64,000 nucleotides of DNA, from the NCBI RefSeq assembly GCF_008086615.1, contig NZ_RXYB01000018.1:1-64000 (forward strand), in the 5' to 3' direction. Under the pieces are notes generated by a model. The model was given only the letters and a program-made list of their open reading frames with translations. It did no database searches and had not been told where the DNA came from. The DNA comes from Acetobacterium tundrae. Lineage in GTDB: Bacteria; Bacillota; Clostridia; Eubacteriales; Eubacteriaceae. The translations under genes and the position numbers were made by a program. Below are positions 8,623 to 17,562 of this stretch, one piece after another (the first letter of the stretch is position 1; each line of letters starts with the position of its first letter).

Positions 8623-8987
8623 GTTATGGTATGAAATAATCCAATGGTATCGAATAAATAGAGTGACGTGAGTTTACAATCGCTTTTCTATGAAAAAAAT
8701 GTTTGTGGAAACGATTCGTAAAGCAATAAAAATTTCGGCATGGGAAAGCATGATGAAAAATTATATAAGTTTAATAAATTGAAAATTAAAAAACAAATAG
8801 GATAAGAAGGAAATATAGGAATTCATAACGAAAATAGTTTTATTAGAATTAATAGTGGCAAAATAAGCGGATTTTTTCATTCTTTGAAAACGTTATATTG
8901 TAAATAAAAATATTTTTACTAATCTCTTGACAAAGCTTAGACTGAATATTAAACTTATTTATAATTCAAACAATAAAGGAGAAAAGC
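8623..8987. other. Intergenic region, AT-rich, with a probable promoter
   Basis: 365 bases without an ORF of note. Most is featureless AT-rich sequence. Near its end TTGACA (8927-8932) with TAAACT 17 bases on (8950-8955) is a plausible promoter for the methyltransferase gene; an unpaired TATAAT at 8960-8965 is too far from that -35. I see no riboswitch fold that I can name. Confidence 0.4.
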
Positions 8988-10007
8988 ATGACAGCACATT
9001 TAACTCAGAAAGAAAACTTTTTACGCGTGGCTCGTGGTGAAATGCCGGAATATGTACCGGTATCGACATTTTTCAGTATCGAAGAAGCGCCACTTTATTC
9101 AATGGCAGACCCCAGTATTCTGGGAAGCTTTAGAGGCCCAGGCGGCGGAAAAGATCCTTGGGGCGTTACCTATGTCACTGGTGAAGAGATCAAATTTGCC
9201 GCACTTCCGAAACCCAACGACTTTATTCTGACCGATGTTACAAAATGGCGTGATGCGATCAAAGCGCCGGACTACAGCGGATTTGACTGGGAAGCGGCTG
9301 CCAAAGCAGACCGGAAAAAATATGTGCAGGATCCAGATAAGACAGCCTTTGTGCTCGGTGGTTTTGCGGATTTATTTCAACAGTTTATCGGCTTTATGGG
9401 ATTTACAGAAGGGCTTTGTGCCATCTATGAAGAACAGGAAGAAGTCGAAGAACTGCTGGATTATATGCTTGAACATTCACTCTATATCACCAAGAACTTA
9501 CTTCATTACTATAAGCCTGAAGGCTACTATCTACTTGACGATACCGCGTCAAAACTTAATCCCTTTATTTCTCCAAAACTATTTAATGAAATCTTCGTCC
9601 CGCGGTATAAAAAATGTCTGGACCTTGTCCGCGATGAAAACGTTCCGATCTTTTATCACAATTGCGGCAGATGCGAGGATTTGATGCCGTCAATGATTGA
9701 TATTGGTGTAAACGTTTGGGATCCGGCGCAGGCGCAGAATGATCTCGTCGGTATGAAAAAAAATTATGGCCGAAAACTTGCAATCAACGGCGGCTTCGAG
9801 TACACCATGCCGAGCACCTGGCCGGTTGTGGATGAAGAGGAAGTCCGTGAAACGGTACGGGATACCTACCAGAAGCTGGCCCCTGACGGCGGTTTTATTT
9901 TCAATGGAATGCTGACATCCCTCGACTTTGAAAATCCTAAAGTTCAGGAAGTCAACGGCTGGATTTTAGATGAAGCGAAAAAACTCAGTAAAACGGTGTA
10001 TCAGTAA
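8988..10007 (+). CDS. URO-D family cobalamin-dependent methyltransferase (MtaA-like)
   Basis: 339 residues with the URO-D barrel fold of methylcobamide:CoM or corrinoid:tetrahydrofolate-type methyltransferases. IFYHNCGRCEDLMP, about residue 220, holds the H-x-C zinc/thiol site of this family and a further Cys three residues on. RBS AAAGGAGAAAAG precedes the ATG. Downstream, 45 bases on, starts a COG0523 GTPase and then a His-rich protein, with no corrinoid protein in the immediate module; the nearest is at 36260. In acetogens such enzymes move methyl groups from methoxylated or methylated substrates, but the donor here cannot be named. Confidence 0.85.
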   Translation: MTAHLTQKENFLRVARGEMPEYVPVSTFFSIEEAPLYSMADPSILGSFRGPGGGKDPWGVTYVTGEEIKFAALPKPNDFILTDVTKWRDAIKAPDYSGFDWEAAAKADRKKYVQDPDKTAFVLGGFADLFQQFIGFMGFTEGLCAIYEEQEEVEELLDYMLEHSLYITKNLLHYYKPEGYYLLDDTASKLNPFISPKLFNEIFVPRYKKCLDLVRDENVPIFYHNCGRCEDLMPSMIDIGVNVWDPAQAQNDLVGMKKNYGRKLAINGGFEYTMPSTWPVVDEEEVRETVRDTYQKLAPDGGFIFNGMLTSLDFENPKVQEVNGWILDEAKKLSKTVYQ

Positions 10008-10051
10008 AACAACTTTGAACGACAAATATAGAAAAATCAGGGGCATAAAAT

Positions 10052-10669
10052 ATGAAGATACTAATTCTAGGGGGATTTTTAGGATCCGGAAAAACAAGTG
10101 TTGTCATCCAGCTGGCAAAATATATTCTGGGGAGCAACCCTGAAAACAAAACAAAAGTTGTTATCCTGGAAAATGAGATCGGGGAAGTCAGCATTGATGA
10201 CAAATTGCTGCGCGGCAGCGGCTACGAAGTGGCGAACATGTTTTCCGGCTGTGTCTGTTGCACGATGGCCGGGGAACTCGTCATCGGGCTGCATAACATC
10301 ATCCGGGACTTCAATCCCGAACTCATTATCATGGAAGCAACCGGAGTGGCTTATCCGGATAATATTAGGGAAACCATCGAACAGTCACTGCCAGATGCGG
10401 ATTGTAGTATTACCTGCATCACCGATGCAAAGCGGTGGAAAAGATTGTTTCGGCCGATGGAAATGCTGCTCAAAGGACAGCTCGATGCCGCCGATGTCAT
10501 TCTCATAAACAAAACGGATTTGGTTGATGGAGATACGTTAGACGAAGTGGAAGCATCGATCAGAACATTTAATGACATGGCACAATATTTCCGGATCAGT
10601 GCGGCCGAGCCGATCGACACTGTCGTATTCGAGGCTGTGCTCGGCATTGAACAAAGGAGTTTTAAATGA
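10052..10669 (+). CDS. CobW/COG0523-type GTPase, short form
   Basis: 205 residues. GGFLGSGKTS at residues 7-16 is the Walker A, GCVCCT near 68 is the C-x-C-C metal-binding motif diagnostic of the COG0523 metallochaperones, and NKTDLV near 151 is the guanine-specificity motif. The C-terminal CobW_C domain is absent. The stop overlaps the start of a His-rich protein (ATGA), so that protein may take over the metal-buffering role often provided by a His-rich stretch in this family. Likely role: GTP-driven delivery of cobalt, zinc or a corrinoid-related cofactor to the upstream methyltransferase. Confidence 0.88.
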   Translation: MKILILGGFLGSGKTSVVIQLAKYILGSNPENKTKVVILENEIGEVSIDDKLLRGSGYEVANMFSGCVCCTMAGELVIGLHNIIRDFNPELIIMEATGVAYPDNIRETIEQSLPDADCSITCITDAKRWKRLFRPMEMLLKGQLDAADVILINKTDLVDGDTLDEVEASIRTFNDMAQYFRISAAEPIDTVVFEAVLGIEQRSFK

Positions 10670-11124
10670 TGAAAAGCGATCAGATCAAGCAGCACGAACA
10701 TGATGAAAGCTGCGCGTGCGGATGCCACGATGAGCATCATGATGAACACCAACACCACGAATCAGAACCTCATCACCACGAACACCAACCGATTACCATC
10801 ACCACCCATGATATGAGTATTGTTGGTTCGTATACATTCAATATTGAAAAAAACTACAAGGAATCAGAAACAATCCTTGACGATTTATTAAAGCAGGCTG
10901 CAAAGGAAGTCACTGATTTGGGGGGAATCATTGGTCATATCAAAGCCTTTCTAAAATCCGAAGGGGAAAGCTGTATGATTTCAATTACCGATGATGAATC
11001 AAATAAGCGTTATGTAAAAGAATCCCGATGCACCGTTGAAGGCGTGGCGATTGTCTTTTGTATTGAACCGGAGCAACTGCAGGATATTCTTGAAAATGTG
11101 TTTAAAGAATATATCAGTGAATAA
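10666..11124 (+). CDS. Histidine-rich putative metal-binding protein
   Basis: 152 residues. Residues 10-45 are packed with His, Asp/Glu and a CACGCH cluster (for example DEHHDEHQHH), a clear metal-binding tail; the rest is a compact alpha/beta domain (ITTHDMSIVGSYTF... EGVAIVFCIEPEQL) that I cannot assign. It overlaps the CobW-like gene by 4 bases; a second ATG at 10669 is an alternative start. A metal store or donor for the GTPase is the simplest reading. No signal peptide is visible. Confidence 0.75.
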   Translation: MMKSDQIKQHEHDESCACGCHDEHHDEHQHHESEPHHHEHQPITITTHDMSIVGSYTFNIEKNYKESETILDDLLKQAAKEVTDLGGIIGHIKAFLKSEGESCMISITDDESNKRYVKESRCTVEGVAIVFCIEPEQLQDILENVFKEYISE

Positions 11125-11156
11125 CGAAAAATTACGCCCCAAAAGTATATTGTTTT

Positions 11157-11191
11157 GATAAGCGAGTTGATTGATAATCAACTCGCTTATC
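11157..11191. terminator. Perfect 16-bp hairpin after the CobW/His-rich operon
   Basis: GATAAGCGAGTTGATT (11157-11172), loop of 3, and its exact complement (11176-11191). There is no T run on either side, so it is terminator-like by position only; it could also be a protein-binding site or an mRNA-stabilising hairpin. Confidence 0.5.
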
Positions 11192-11309
11192 ACTGTCGGC
11201 AAATCAGCGCACCGCTCAATTGTTAGGCTGTTGTCTGGTCCGATCTTACCGACGTACTTCGTTGACACGATTTATTATAAGAAAAAATCCGAGTTGTGAA
11301 TAGTTATTG

Positions 11310-11338
11310 TTTACAAATCACTGATATTGTAGTAAATT
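11310..11338 (+). promoter_or_regulatory. Probable promoter of the rubredoxin fusion gene
   Basis: TTTACA (11310-11315), 17-base spacer, TAAATT (11333-11338), 35 bases before the ATG. A moderate match to consensus. Confidence 0.45.
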
Positions 11339-11373
11339 GATAGTAGAATAATTTTATAGGAGGCAATGTAATA

Positions 11374-12003
11374 ATGGATACAACTGCAATGTTTAGTTTG
11401 ACCTATGGTCTTTTCGTGGCCGGAGTAGCAGAAGGCGGAAAGAAGAATGCCTGTATTATCAATACCGCCGTTCAGGCAACCGCTGAGCCGGTACGTATGC
11501 ATGTAACAATGCTGAAAGAAAACCTCACCACTCAACTGATCAGAAAAAAAGGAAGCCTAACCATTTCCGTTCTGTCCCTTGACTGCCCGTTGGAGCTGAT
11601 TGGTTCTTTTGGCATGAGAAGCGGACGTGAGGTTAATAAATTCGATGGAATCGACTACCAAACCGACGGCAACGGAAATCCTTATCTGGATAAAAATACG
11701 GTCGCCTATATGAGTCTCAATGTCGCTTCAGTCATTGATTTGGAATCTCATTACCTGTTCATCTGCGATGTTGTCGAAGCCGAAAAAACGCAAAAAGGTC
11801 AGCCGATGAGCTATGGCGATTACCGAACGCTTAAATCTGGCGGCACCGTTGGAAAAGAAGGGGCCAAGGCGGGTAAGAAACATTGGGTATGTTCAGTTTG
11901 CCACTATGTTTATGACGGCAAAATACCGTTTGAAGAATTACCGGATGATTGGACTTGTCCGGTGTGCCAGAAACCAAAATCCGTATTTATTCTTGAAGAC
12001 TAA
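11374..12003 (+). CDS. hrb: Flavin reductase-rubredoxin fusion (high-molecular-weight rubredoxin)
   Basis: 209 residues. Residues 1-150 form an FMN-binding flavin-reductase split-barrel domain; residues 168-209 are rubredoxin with the four iron ligands C173, C176 (WVCSVC) and C195, C198 (WTCPVC). This is the architecture of Hrb of acetogens, which passes electrons from NAD(P)H to the diiron flavoprotein FprA for oxygen or nitric oxide reduction. No fprA is adjacent, so the electron acceptor here is not shown. RBS TAGGAGG precedes the start; a terminator follows at 12042-12087. Confidence 0.88.
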   Translation: MDTTAMFSLTYGLFVAGVAEGGKKNACIINTAVQATAEPVRMHVTMLKENLTTQLIRKKGSLTISVLSLDCPLELIGSFGMRSGREVNKFDGIDYQTDGNGNPYLDKNTVAYMSLNVASVIDLESHYLFICDVVEAEKTQKGQPMSYGDYRTLKSGGTVGKEGAKAGKKHWVCSVCHYVYDGKIPFEELPDDWTCPVCQKPKSVFILED

Positions 12004-12041
12004 TGAAGACTAATATCGAAGAAAAAAATCGCTGAGAAAAA

Positions 12042-12087
12042 TGTAAAAAAGCAACGAACCCCGGATGGGCGCGTTGCTTTTTTTACA
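12042..12087 (+). terminator. Rho-independent terminator after hrb
   Basis: Stem TGTAAAAAAGCAACG (12042-12056) with its complement (12072-12087, one extra T), ending in a T run. Well placed 40 bases after the stop. Confidence 0.85.
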
Positions 12088-12234
12088 TGAGATTGGGAAT
12101 GAAAAGAAAAAGAAAAGGGAGATTTTCATCTCGCAGGTTTATAATAACGCTGAAAACTTTAATGAAACTTGAAATTCAGCAACGCTTAAGACTACTGGCC
12201 CAAACGGAGTGCTTTCCGAATGAGGAGTAGAATT

Positions 12235-12780
12235 TTACAAATTATACCCCAGCGCAAGTATTTTCTTGACGCTTTCAATTATTGCATCCACACCGGGAAA
12301 AAGGCTTGGGTACTTGCTCTCAGAGTTTGGATTTTCAACAAAAATAAATCCGTCTGCTTTTAACTGATCAATATTTCGCTGGACACTTGGTTTGCTGTAC
12401 ATGGTCGGGTTGATGTGGGTAGCAACCAGAAGCGGCGATTTTGCCGACAAAATACTCGTTGAAAGCAAATTATCAGCGATCCCATTGGCTGCCTTTCCTA
12501 ATGTATCGGCAGATGCTGGCGCAATTAACATTAAATCGGATTTGACTGCGATCGCTTGGTGATTTAAATCAAAAGCTTTTGGCAACTCAAATTGTTCAAT
12601 TTGAATTGGTGTTCCGGCTTCTCTTTGAACCATCAAAGGGGTGACAAAGTTTACAGAATTAGGGGTCATAATAACATGCACTTCAGCGCCTAAATGCCTT
12701 AGTTCTTTAATCAGATCCAGGGCTTTGACGGCAGGACTGCAGGCGGTAATGCCTAAAGTAATCGTTTTTCCATTTAACAT
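12235..12780 (-). CDS. Flavoprotein of the HFCD family (phosphopantothenoylcysteine decarboxylase-like)
   Basis: 181 residues. ITLGITACSPAVKALDLI is the N-terminal flavin-binding strand-loop, MLIAPASADTLGKAANGIAD matches the HFCD core (PASANT-like), and NPTMYSKPSVQRNIDQL resembles the substrate-recognition clamp region of CoaC decarboxylases. It is a single-domain protein, unlike the usual CoaBC fusion, and the local sequence differs from UbiX. FMN binding is likely; the substrate, a peptidyl-cysteine or other small thiol, is not certain. RBS CTGGAGG; TATAAT at 12814-12819 on the minus strand may be its -10. Confidence 0.75.
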   Translation of the reverse strand: MLNGKTITLGITACSPAVKALDLIKELRHLGAEVHVIMTPNSVNFVTPLMVQREAGTPIQIEQFELPKAFDLNHQAIAVKSDLMLIAPASADTLGKAANGIADNLLSTSILSAKSPLLVATHINPTMYSKPSVQRNIDQLKADGFIFVENPNSESKYPSLFPGVDAIIESVKKILALGYNL

Positions 12781-12969
12781 GGTTAATACCTCCAGAATAT
12801 AGTCTAGATTATTATTATAGCACAGGCAGAATATTATAAGTCCTAACGCTATTTATTTTTAAGGGTGAAAAAATTAAATATAAAAAAAGAAGGATAATCA
12901 AAAAACATGATATGATAGTAAAAATTACAAAAAATAAAAAATGAATTAAGTAGAAAGGACCGAAAAAAG

Positions 12970-13458
12970 ATGAAAACAGCTGTTATTTATTATTCTCTGG
13001 AAGGAAATATGGAATTTGTTGCTAAAAAAATTGGGGGCAATCATGCTGCTGATTTGATTAGGCTGATTCCGAAAAAAGAGTATCCAACTGGAAAGGTCAG
13101 CAAATATGTTTGGGGTGGAAAAAGCGCCACCTTTGGTGAAAGACCGAAACTGGCAAATGAAACCATCGATCTGGAAAAATACGATACCCTGATCATCGGC
13201 AGCCCTGTTTGGGCAGGAACGTTTACCCCCCCGGTTCACACCTTTCTGCATGACTACAGCATCAGCGGAAAAAATATCATTCTGGTGGCAACGAGCATGA
13301 GCGGCGAAGCGCAAAAATGCTTGGCAAAGATGAAAGACTATTTACAAGACAATAATATTATCGAAGCTTTTCAATTTGTTGAGCCGCTGCATCAGAAGGA
13401 TGCCGGCTTGGATGAAAAGATCAGACAAATCCGAAAACGGATTGGCGCCGAAGCCTAA
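12970..13458 (+). CDS. Flavodoxin family protein
   Basis: 162 residues with a flavodoxin-like fold: N-terminal AVIYYSLEGNMEFVAKKI is the FMN phosphate-binding loop, YDTLIIGSPVWAGTFTPPV the second flavin loop. Length and motifs fit the flavodoxin_4-type proteins that replace ferredoxin or act as small reductases. It stands alone, divergent from the HFCD flavoprotein with 190 bases between. A short open stretch after the stop (to 13573) has no recognisable homology. Confidence 0.85.
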   Translation: MKTAVIYYSLEGNMEFVAKKIGGNHAADLIRLIPKKEYPTGKVSKYVWGGKSATFGERPKLANETIDLEKYDTLIIGSPVWAGTFTPPVHTFLHDYSISGKNIILVATSMSGEAQKCLAKMKDYLQDNNIIEAFQFVEPLHQKDAGLDEKIRQIRKRIGAEA

Positions 13459-13710
13459 ATTTTCCAGGATAAAAAAAGATATCTTCGAGTCGATACTGAC
13501 GGTGATTGAAACAGAATATCTGTCATTGGAAGCAACAAAACGGATACGAGGAAACAAGCATAGAGAGCAATGAATATTTAATCAAGATGCGGGGTATAAG
13601 AAGACCAATGGATACCGGTACAGCCAGCCATCGGTTACCACTTTTGGGCGCAGTCCGATTGCCATCAGAAGGCTGACGTATATATATGAAAATAATCAGG
13701 AGGAACAGAT

Positions 13711-14376
13711 ATGAATTGTAAAAAATGCGGGGCCCCAATCACCGCGGATACCGAATTCTGCAGGCAATGCGGGACAGCAACGCGAGAAGACGCGGCGCCG
13801 CCATTGGGCGGCACGAATAGTCTGGTGGGTTGGTCAACGCACTGGCAAGATCCCGAAATCATGGCGGCGGTAAAAAAGAAAAATGCCACCGCCGTTGGAT
13901 TCGCATGGGCCCTGGCGCTGGTATTTCCGATTGGCTTTCTCATTGCCGGGCTGTTGATCAAAACGATGCCCCTGGCCGGAGGGCTTATCATTGGTATTGT
14001 CTTAGGCATAGTAATGCTTGGCATTAATATGTTTTATATCAAGACCCGGAAGAATCAGATCTGGGAAGGTGTGATCACCGAAAAATATGAGCTTAATAAA
14101 CATGCCGATGATGATTCGGATGATGACGATGATATCGAATATGTGCTGGTTGTTCAGAAAACAAACGGTCAAAAACACAAGATGATCTATAATAATCGGC
14201 GGGAAATGTACGACTATTTTGAAATAGGCGATCGCATACGTTATCATTCCGGTCTGTCAACCTACGAAAAATATGATAAATCCCGAGACCACATTATCTA
14301 CTGCAATGTCTGCTCAGCAGAGAATCTGATTTCAAACGACCGCTGTGACTGCTGCAACAGCCCTTTGTTCAAATAA
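13711..14376 (+). CDS. Double zinc-ribbon membrane protein
   Basis: 221 residues. An N-terminal zinc ribbon (C3, C6, C17, C20), two membrane helices at about 64-86 and 90-110, an Asp-rich linker (DDDSDDDDD), a beta-rich domain, and a second ribbon at the C-terminus (CNVC...CDCC). Such zinc-ribbon plus membrane proteins are common and mostly uncharacterised in Firmicutes. RBS CAGGAGGAAC. No operon partner; function unknown. Confidence 0.75.
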   Translation: MNCKKCGAPITADTEFCRQCGTATREDAAPPLGGTNSLVGWSTHWQDPEIMAAVKKKNATAVGFAWALALVFPIGFLIAGLLIKTMPLAGGLIIGIVLGIVMLGINMFYIKTRKNQIWEGVITEKYELNKHADDDSDDDDDIEYVLVVQKTNGQKHKMIYNNRREMYDYFEIGDRIRYHSGLSTYEKYDKSRDHIIYCNVCSAENLISNDRCDCCNSPLFK

Positions 14377-14523
14377 AAACAAAAAATCAAGCTTTGCCTG
14401 CTCACCATAAGGAAGAAAAATGGATGTAATGATCATCGTCCGGACTTTTTTTCAACTTTCACTGCACTTTATGATCACAAAAATGATATAATTATCTTTT
14501 AAGTGACGAAATTGGAGGTTTAT

Positions 14524-15231
14524 ATGATTAGAAAAGTGAGTAAATGGCTTTCAGCGAATCGGCATGCGTATGCAATGCTGTTTTTTATTTTTTATCTGGC
14601 GGCCTTTATTACATTGGAGCATTGGAACCGGCCGGTACATTTAATCCATTTTTTCCTGGATGATTACATACCGTTTAATGAATATTTTATCATTCCATAT
14701 TTCATGTGGTTTTTTTGCATAGTAGCTTCATTAGTCGGATTCATGGTTTATGAAAAAGAGACTTTCCTAAATTTATGTCTGATGATGTTTGGCGGGATGA
14801 CCTTCTGTCTGATCATTTACGCAGTCATTCCCAACGGACTTGATATCAGAGGGGAAATAGTAGGGAACAATCTCTGTTGTCTGCTGACAAAATGGCTCTA
14901 TTCAATTGATACCCCAACGAATGTTTGTCCATCGATTCACGTAGCTAGTTCGATTTCGATTGCCTTTGCGGTGTGGAAATCGAAAAAATTGAAATCCTAT
15001 TCGAAGTTTCAATTTGGAACGATAGCCCTGTTGATCTTAATTTGTATTTCAACCGTATTTATCAAACAGCATTCCCTGATTGATGTGTTCTGCGGAATCC
15101 TGTTAAGTACCTTTTTATACTATGTGGCATATTATACAAATTGGAAGAATATTACGGTTTGGACCAAGCATCAATTGGTTCTGAGGCACCGGAGATTACA
15201 CTCGAACAGTTATCGAAGATGGAAATTCTAG
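14524..15231 (+). CDS. PAP2-type membrane phosphatase
   Basis: 235 residues from ATG 14524, preceded by TTGGAGG; an upstream start at 14503 lacks a site. Six helices are visible. CPSIHVASS near 135 is PAP2 motif 2 (PSxH) and KQHSLIDVFCG near 186 gives the His and Asp of motif 3; motif 1 is not clear. Probably acts on undecaprenyl- or phosphatidyl-phosphates at the outer membrane face. Single gene. Confidence 0.78.
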   Translation: MIRKVSKWLSANRHAYAMLFFIFYLAAFITLEHWNRPVHLIHFFLDDYIPFNEYFIIPYFMWFFCIVASLVGFMVYEKETFLNLCLMMFGGMTFCLIIYAVIPNGLDIRGEIVGNNLCCLLTKWLYSIDTPTNVCPSIHVASSISIAFAVWKSKKLKSYSKFQFGTIALLILICISTVFIKQHSLIDVFCGILLSTFLYYVAYYTNWKNITVWTKHQLVLRHRRLHSNSYRRWKF

Positions 15232-15317
15232 ACGAGAATGGCTGCTGAAAATAAGAATGGAATAAAAAAATTCAGTACAACGTCACAAAAATTGTACTGA
15301 ATTGAAGGGGGATATAT

Positions 15318-15476
15318 ATGAACTGGCTTTTAAAGAATCACCAGAGAGACTTTGAATCAGTGCGGAGCGATGATAAAAACTGCAAAAGACTTCCCCAGAT
15401 AGCAGGCAATAAAAAACCTGCAGAATTAAAAAAATCAATCCGACAGGAGTCATTAGCTCATCAGCAATTTAGGTGA
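15318..15476 (+). CDS. Possible small protein of 52 residues
   Basis: ATG 15318 follows GAAGGGGG at a workable distance and the frame runs 52 codons to TGA. The product (begins MNWLLKNHQRDFESV) is hydrophilic and basic with no motif I recognise. It could be real or chance; only the ribosome binding site speaks for it. Confidence 0.3.
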   Translation: MNWLLKNHQRDFESVRSDDKNCKRLPQIAGNKKPAELKKSIRQESLAHQQFR

Positions 15477-15708
15477 ACTCCATCACCTTTTTTAAAGTGA
15501 TTTCAGGATAGCACGGGGGAAGAAATGCGTCAAGAGGATAATCAATTGAAATCGTAATCAAAAAAATGTAACCAAAATAAATTTAGCTACATTTAAGATA
15601 TGCATTCGTTTGATTAAATATTTTGGGAAAAATCAATCGAACCTCGGTTATTAGTTCGCTTTTCTCATTGATATTCTGCTTCAGATCAAGTACAATGGAT
15701 AAAAAGGT

Positions 15709-15840
15709 GATGAAGTTCACCGTGGCAAATGCCTAAATGCTCATGAGCTGATGACTTCTGCAAATAAATTTGTGGATGCATCAGTTTTTTTATGCCCTAA
15801 AAAAGCTAATGAGTGGTGCCTTAACAGTGCCCTAGGCAAT
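15709..15840 (+). pseudogene. Possible remnant of an HPr-like phosphocarrier gene
   Basis: Reading with frame changes gives VMKFTVANA, then NAHELMTSANKFVDASVFL, then KKANE and LNSALGN, which lines up in order with HPr-fold proteins (FTV-N, GLHARPA region, ANKF-x3-V-FL, KK-N-KS-MG). Stops interrupt it and the active-site HARP motif is lost. Weak, but the order of matches is right. Confidence 0.3.
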
Positions 15841-15865
15841 ATTAGAAGGATGAAAGGGAAACTTT

Positions 15866-17542
15866 ATGAATAGGACAATCCAGAATACCCTCAAAGAAGC
15901 GGCTGAACTGCTAAAACGTTCAGGCATCTGTGAAGACGATATTATAACCGTTCAAAATTTTATGAAAAAGCTGGATAACCGAGAGCTGATCATTTCAGTC
16001 ATCGGACAATTCAAGCGGGGTAAAACATCCTTTATCAATGCTATTTTAATGGAAGATCTTTTGCCGGTGGGGATCATCCCGGTGACGTCGGTCGTGACAA
16101 AAATCCAGTATGGCAGGGGTTATGCCACCGTATCATTCAAATCGGGTAATGAAGAAACGGTTTCCCTGGATACATTGGGAGAGTTCATCAGCGAACAGAA
16201 CAATCCCGAAAATAAAAAAGGCGTCTCTTATGTCAATCTTTATCTGCCGCACGATTTTCTGAAAAACGGTCTTACGCTTGTCGATACACCAGGGGTCGGT
16301 TCCATTCATCAGCACAACACCGATGATGCCTATTCTTTTTTGACCGAGAGCGATGCCATTATTTTCATGATCTCGGTGGACAGTCCAATTAACGAAATTG
16401 AAAGAGCATTTCTGGCTGCGGCTAAAAATCATGCCACGAAATTCTATTTTGCTGTTAATAAAATTGACACCATCACGTTGTCGGATCTAAATGCCTACCT
16501 GGGCTATTGCCGTAATATTCTGAGTGACCTCATGGATGGAGAAGGCGTTGATCTTTTTCCCATCAGTGCCCGAAAAAACATTGGCATCGATACGCTATTT
16601 TCTACAATTCAGGAGGATCTTAAGACATCGGTGGATGAGATTCTTAGGGATTCTGTTCGGATTAAACTGAAGGAGGTTTTAATATCGGCATTGTCGCACA
16701 TCGAATTGTACAATATCGCTTTACATCTGCCGCTTGATAATCTTGAAGCGAAAAAAGCGCTGCTCATTGTGAAACTTGAAAATCTTGACCGGATCATCAA
16801 GAATGCATCTTATTTTCTTAGTCAGAAGATTGATGAAGTTCTTGAACGAATTCAAGGGGCGTTACATACAGAAGCGATAGTCATCAGCGATGATCTTACA
16901 GCAACACTGAAGACTGTCTATGAAATAAATCGTGGCAAAAAAACGAGGCAGTTTGAAGAAGCATTGAAAGATGTTCTGAAAATGGATTTAAACGGCCATC
17001 TGACGGAACTGAGCGACCGGGGCTTGTTAATCCTTGAAACGGGATATGAGGAGGCGGCAGACTTGCTCAGCCAGAAGATCGATGACTTGAAAGATTTTCT
17101 GAAACAAGTCATCGATGAACTTTTTGGCATTGCGTATCAGTATAAAACGACGAATCAAGGCTTATCCGAACGGGAAGATTTTTATGTAAGTGTTAATAAC
17201 GATAGCGGATCGCTGTTGCTGGATATAAACGATTTTGTTTATTTGCTGCCCAGGTCTTATGCCAATCAGAAAATTTTTAGCCGTTTTGTGAAAAAAATGC
17301 AGGACGATGTGGAATACAACATCAACAATATGATTTACAATTATCAATATAAACTGCGTGAGAGTGTGCGCACCTTCAATTCGACATTGGACACGGAGTC
17401 CACGGTGCTGAAAGAAGAAATTGCCGATATCGTCAATCGCGTGATTGCCGATAAAGAAAACACCAGCCTGGAACTGGACGAAAAAATGAATGACCTCAAC
17501 CAAATTTGCAAAGCTTTGAGATTACGTATCAATGAATTGTGA
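15866..17542 (+). CDS. Bacterial dynamin-like GTPase
   Basis: 558 residues. GQFKRGKTS at 47-55 is the P-loop, TSVVT the switch threonine, DTPGVGS near 140 the G3 motif, and NKID near 200 the G4 motif. The remaining 300 residues are alpha-helical with heptad-like stretches, as in bacterial dynamins that bend or repair membranes. RBS AAGGGAAAC. It stands alone rather than as the tandem pair seen in some species. A role in membrane stress or phage response is possible by family. Confidence 0.85.
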   Translation: MNRTIQNTLKEAAELLKRSGICEDDIITVQNFMKKLDNRELIISVIGQFKRGKTSFINAILMEDLLPVGIIPVTSVVTKIQYGRGYATVSFKSGNEETVSLDTLGEFISEQNNPENKKGVSYVNLYLPHDFLKNGLTLVDTPGVGSIHQHNTDDAYSFLTESDAIIFMISVDSPINEIERAFLAAAKNHATKFYFAVNKIDTITLSDLNAYLGYCRNILSDLMDGEGVDLFPISARKNIGIDTLFSTIQEDLKTSVDEILRDSVRIKLKEVLISALSHIELYNIALHLPLDNLEAKKALLIVKLENLDRIIKNASYFLSQKIDEVLERIQGALHTEAIVISDDLTATLKTVYEINRGKKTRQFEEALKDVLKMDLNGHLTELSDRGLLILETGYEEAADLLSQKIDDLKDFLKQVIDELFGIAYQYKTTNQGLSEREDFYVSVNNDSGSLLLDINDFVYLLPRSYANQKIFSRFVKKMQDDVEYNINNMIYNYQYKLRESVRTFNSTLDTESTVLKEEIADIVNRVIADKENTSLELDEKMNDLNQICKALRLRINEL

Positions 17543-17562
17543 AAGATTTTGCGGTCGCAGCG

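Larger units (their letters stand above)
15232..15865. other. Intergenic region with hairpin, small ORF and gene remnant
   Basis: 634 bases. At 15269-15280 and 15292-15303 the arms AATTCAGTACAA / TTGTACTGAATT form a perfect 12-bp hairpin; read on the minus strand it is followed by seven T, so it is a terminator facing the PAP2 gene, although no minus-strand gene is seen. Then come a small ORF (15318-15476), an AT-rich stretch, and a possible HPr-like remnant (about 15709-15840). Confidence 0.5.

Noticed and set aside
13376-13573. 65-codon frame overlapping the end of the flavodoxin gene
   Set aside because: Starts inside the flavodoxin gene without a ribosome site; the part beyond the stop looks protein-like but matches nothing I know.
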